Assembly (NCBI GenBank): GCA_030618925.1
Contig: JAUXCK010000158.1
Span: forward strand, 1-6,563
Length of the DNA: 6,563 nt
Reading direction: 5' to 3'
Source: Desulfobacteraceae bacterium
Lineage (GTDB): Bacteria; Desulfobacterota; Desulfobacteria; Desulfobacterales; SURF-7
Part shown: positions 5,775 to 6,563 of the stretch, in pieces
Layout of the letters: every line of letters starts with the position of its first letter
Position numbering within the stretch: position 1 is the first letter of the stretch
Program-made: the position numbers and the translations under genes
The notes under the pieces: model-generated
Told to the model about the DNA's origin: nothing
Seen by the model: the letters and a program-made list of their open reading frames with translations, nothing else
The model's database searches: none

Positions 5775-6563
5775 TTACGTTAAGCTGCTTTCTAATCCAC
5801 GGGGACCCGCCGGTTCGCTCTTCACATTTAATATGGATTGTTGTTGGGGGAAAACAGGCTTGGGCTTTTCCTGCGGCATGACATCTTCGGATGGTTTTAT
5901 GATTTTATCTGTTTTCAAAAGATCTTCCGGTATCATTCGGGGAGTGAAAACCATTAGAAAGACAGCAACCAGAAGTATTATACCAAGAACGCCGATCCTT
6001 TTCCATAGTCTTTTTGAAGAAACTGATGCGGGCGCCTCTTTTGATTTGATGGTTTCAAGGCAAGCCGTGAGCGCTTCCTTAATGGATTCGCCTGTCTGAA
6101 AGCGATCATCCGGCTTTTTGCTTAGGCTTTTCATGATCAGCCGGGAGAGAGGGGGGGGGACGGAAGGGTTCACCTTCAGCGGGGTCACAGGCGTTTCCTG
6201 CATGATTGCCAGGAAAACGGCCGAAAGATTCCCCCCGACAAAGGGTTTTTCCCCTGTGCACAATTCATAAAGGATGACGCCCAAAGAATAAAGGTCCGAG
6301 CGGCCGTCAGTCGCTGTTCCATTGACCTGTTCAGGAGACATATAGGCGGGTGTTCCAAGGATGTCCCCTGCCTGCGTCAGCTGGGTTGCATTCGAATCTT
6401 CAAGACGGGCAATACCAAAATCAGTGATCTTTGCCTGACCTTCGGGGGTGACGATGATATTGGGGGGCTTGATATCCCGGTGGATAACACCCTGCCCGTG
6501 CGCATAATCAAGGGCGTTTGCAATTTGGATTCCAATATCCATAATCTTTTCCATGGATAAACC
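5775..6563 (-). CDS. Hanks-type Ser/Thr protein kinase with one TM helix (PpkA-like), N-lobe outside the window
   Basis: The reading frame is open to the window edge, and the first ATG (6554) lies in the middle of the kinase fold, so the true start is upstream and the ATP-binding N-lobe is missing here. Counting from that Met, the catalytic loop is HRDIKPPN (25-32), the metal-binding DFG is at 45-47, the activation loop has T57 and T60, GTPAYMSPEQ is the P+1/APE region (67-76), and SDLYSLGVILYEL (86-98) is helix F. R151 in 'DDRF' completes the core. All C-lobe catalytic residues are present, so it should be active if the N-lobe is normal. Residues 188-203 form a membrane helix, putting the kinase in the cytoplasm and a 55-residue tail outside. 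The tail ends with SILNVKSEPAG, the start of a PEGA domain, and then loses similarity and stops. In T6SS loci such kinases phosphorylate FHA proteins to trigger assembly; a role here on the downstream proteins is inferred. A C9 tract (6151-6159) encodes PPP at 133-135. Confidence 0.88.
   Translation of the reverse strand, partial: GLSMEKIMDIGIQIANALDYAHGQGVIHRDIKPPNIIVTPEGQAKITDFGIARLEDSNATQLTQAGDILGTPAYMSPEQVNGTATDGRSDLYSLGVILYELCTGEKPFVGGNLSAVFLAIMQETPVTPLKVNPSVPPPLSRLIMKSLSKKPDDRFQTGESIKEALTACLETIKSKEAPASVSSKRLWKRIGVLGIILLVAVFLMVFTPRMIPEDLLKTDKIIKPSEDVMPQEKPKPVFPQQQSILNVKSEPAGPRGLESSLT

Overview
The window is almost entirely minus-strand coding and holds part of a type VI secretion system (T6SS) locus. 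Read in the direction of transcription (high to low coordinates), the order is: a Hanks-type Ser/Thr kinase with one membrane segment, whose N-lobe lies outside the window; a 772-residue protein of unrecognised family with paired-cysteine motifs and a C-terminal array of six threonine-centred repeats; a 242-residue protein resembling the C-terminal domain of T6SS FHA (TagH-type) proteins but lacking the FHA domain; the lipoprotein TssJ; the baseplate protein TssK; and the first 65 codons of TssL/DotU. tagH-C, tssJ and tssK overlap by 4 and 8 bases and clearly form one transcription unit. No gene of note lies on the plus strand.

The left end is broken. tssL stops after its conserved 'RFAVCA' segment, and the next bases on the same strand read, in another frame, as the C-terminal end of a transketolase. 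This is a real rearrangement or an assembly join, and no tssM is present here. Between tssK and tssL sits a 142-bp near-perfectly registered palindrome (424-565) with GTGTCC/GGACAC ends, flanked by a 6-bp direct repeat (AAGTTA). It has the anatomy of a small non-autonomous transposable element (MITE) that landed exactly at the tssK stop codon.

Functionally, TssJ, TssK and TssL belong to the membrane complex and baseplate of the injection apparatus. The kinase and the TagH-like protein are typical of the threonine phosphorylation pathway that switches some T6SSs on. The most unusual element is the 772-residue protein between them. Its tail repeats an acidic-Thr-hydrophobic motif (such as DETVIIRP) six times at intervals of 30-42 residues. 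Acidic residues before Thr and Ile/Leu at Thr+3 resemble Hanks-kinase and FHA-ligand motifs. I infer it may be a multi-site substrate or docking scaffold for the neighbouring kinase, replacing the FHA module missing from the TagH-like protein.

Organism: a Gram-negative bacterium (outer-membrane lipoprotein, T6SS) of moderate GC content. The gene combination and protein style suggest a Desulfobacterota (former deltaproteobacterial) lineage, but this is a low-confidence impression and nothing in the window proves it.
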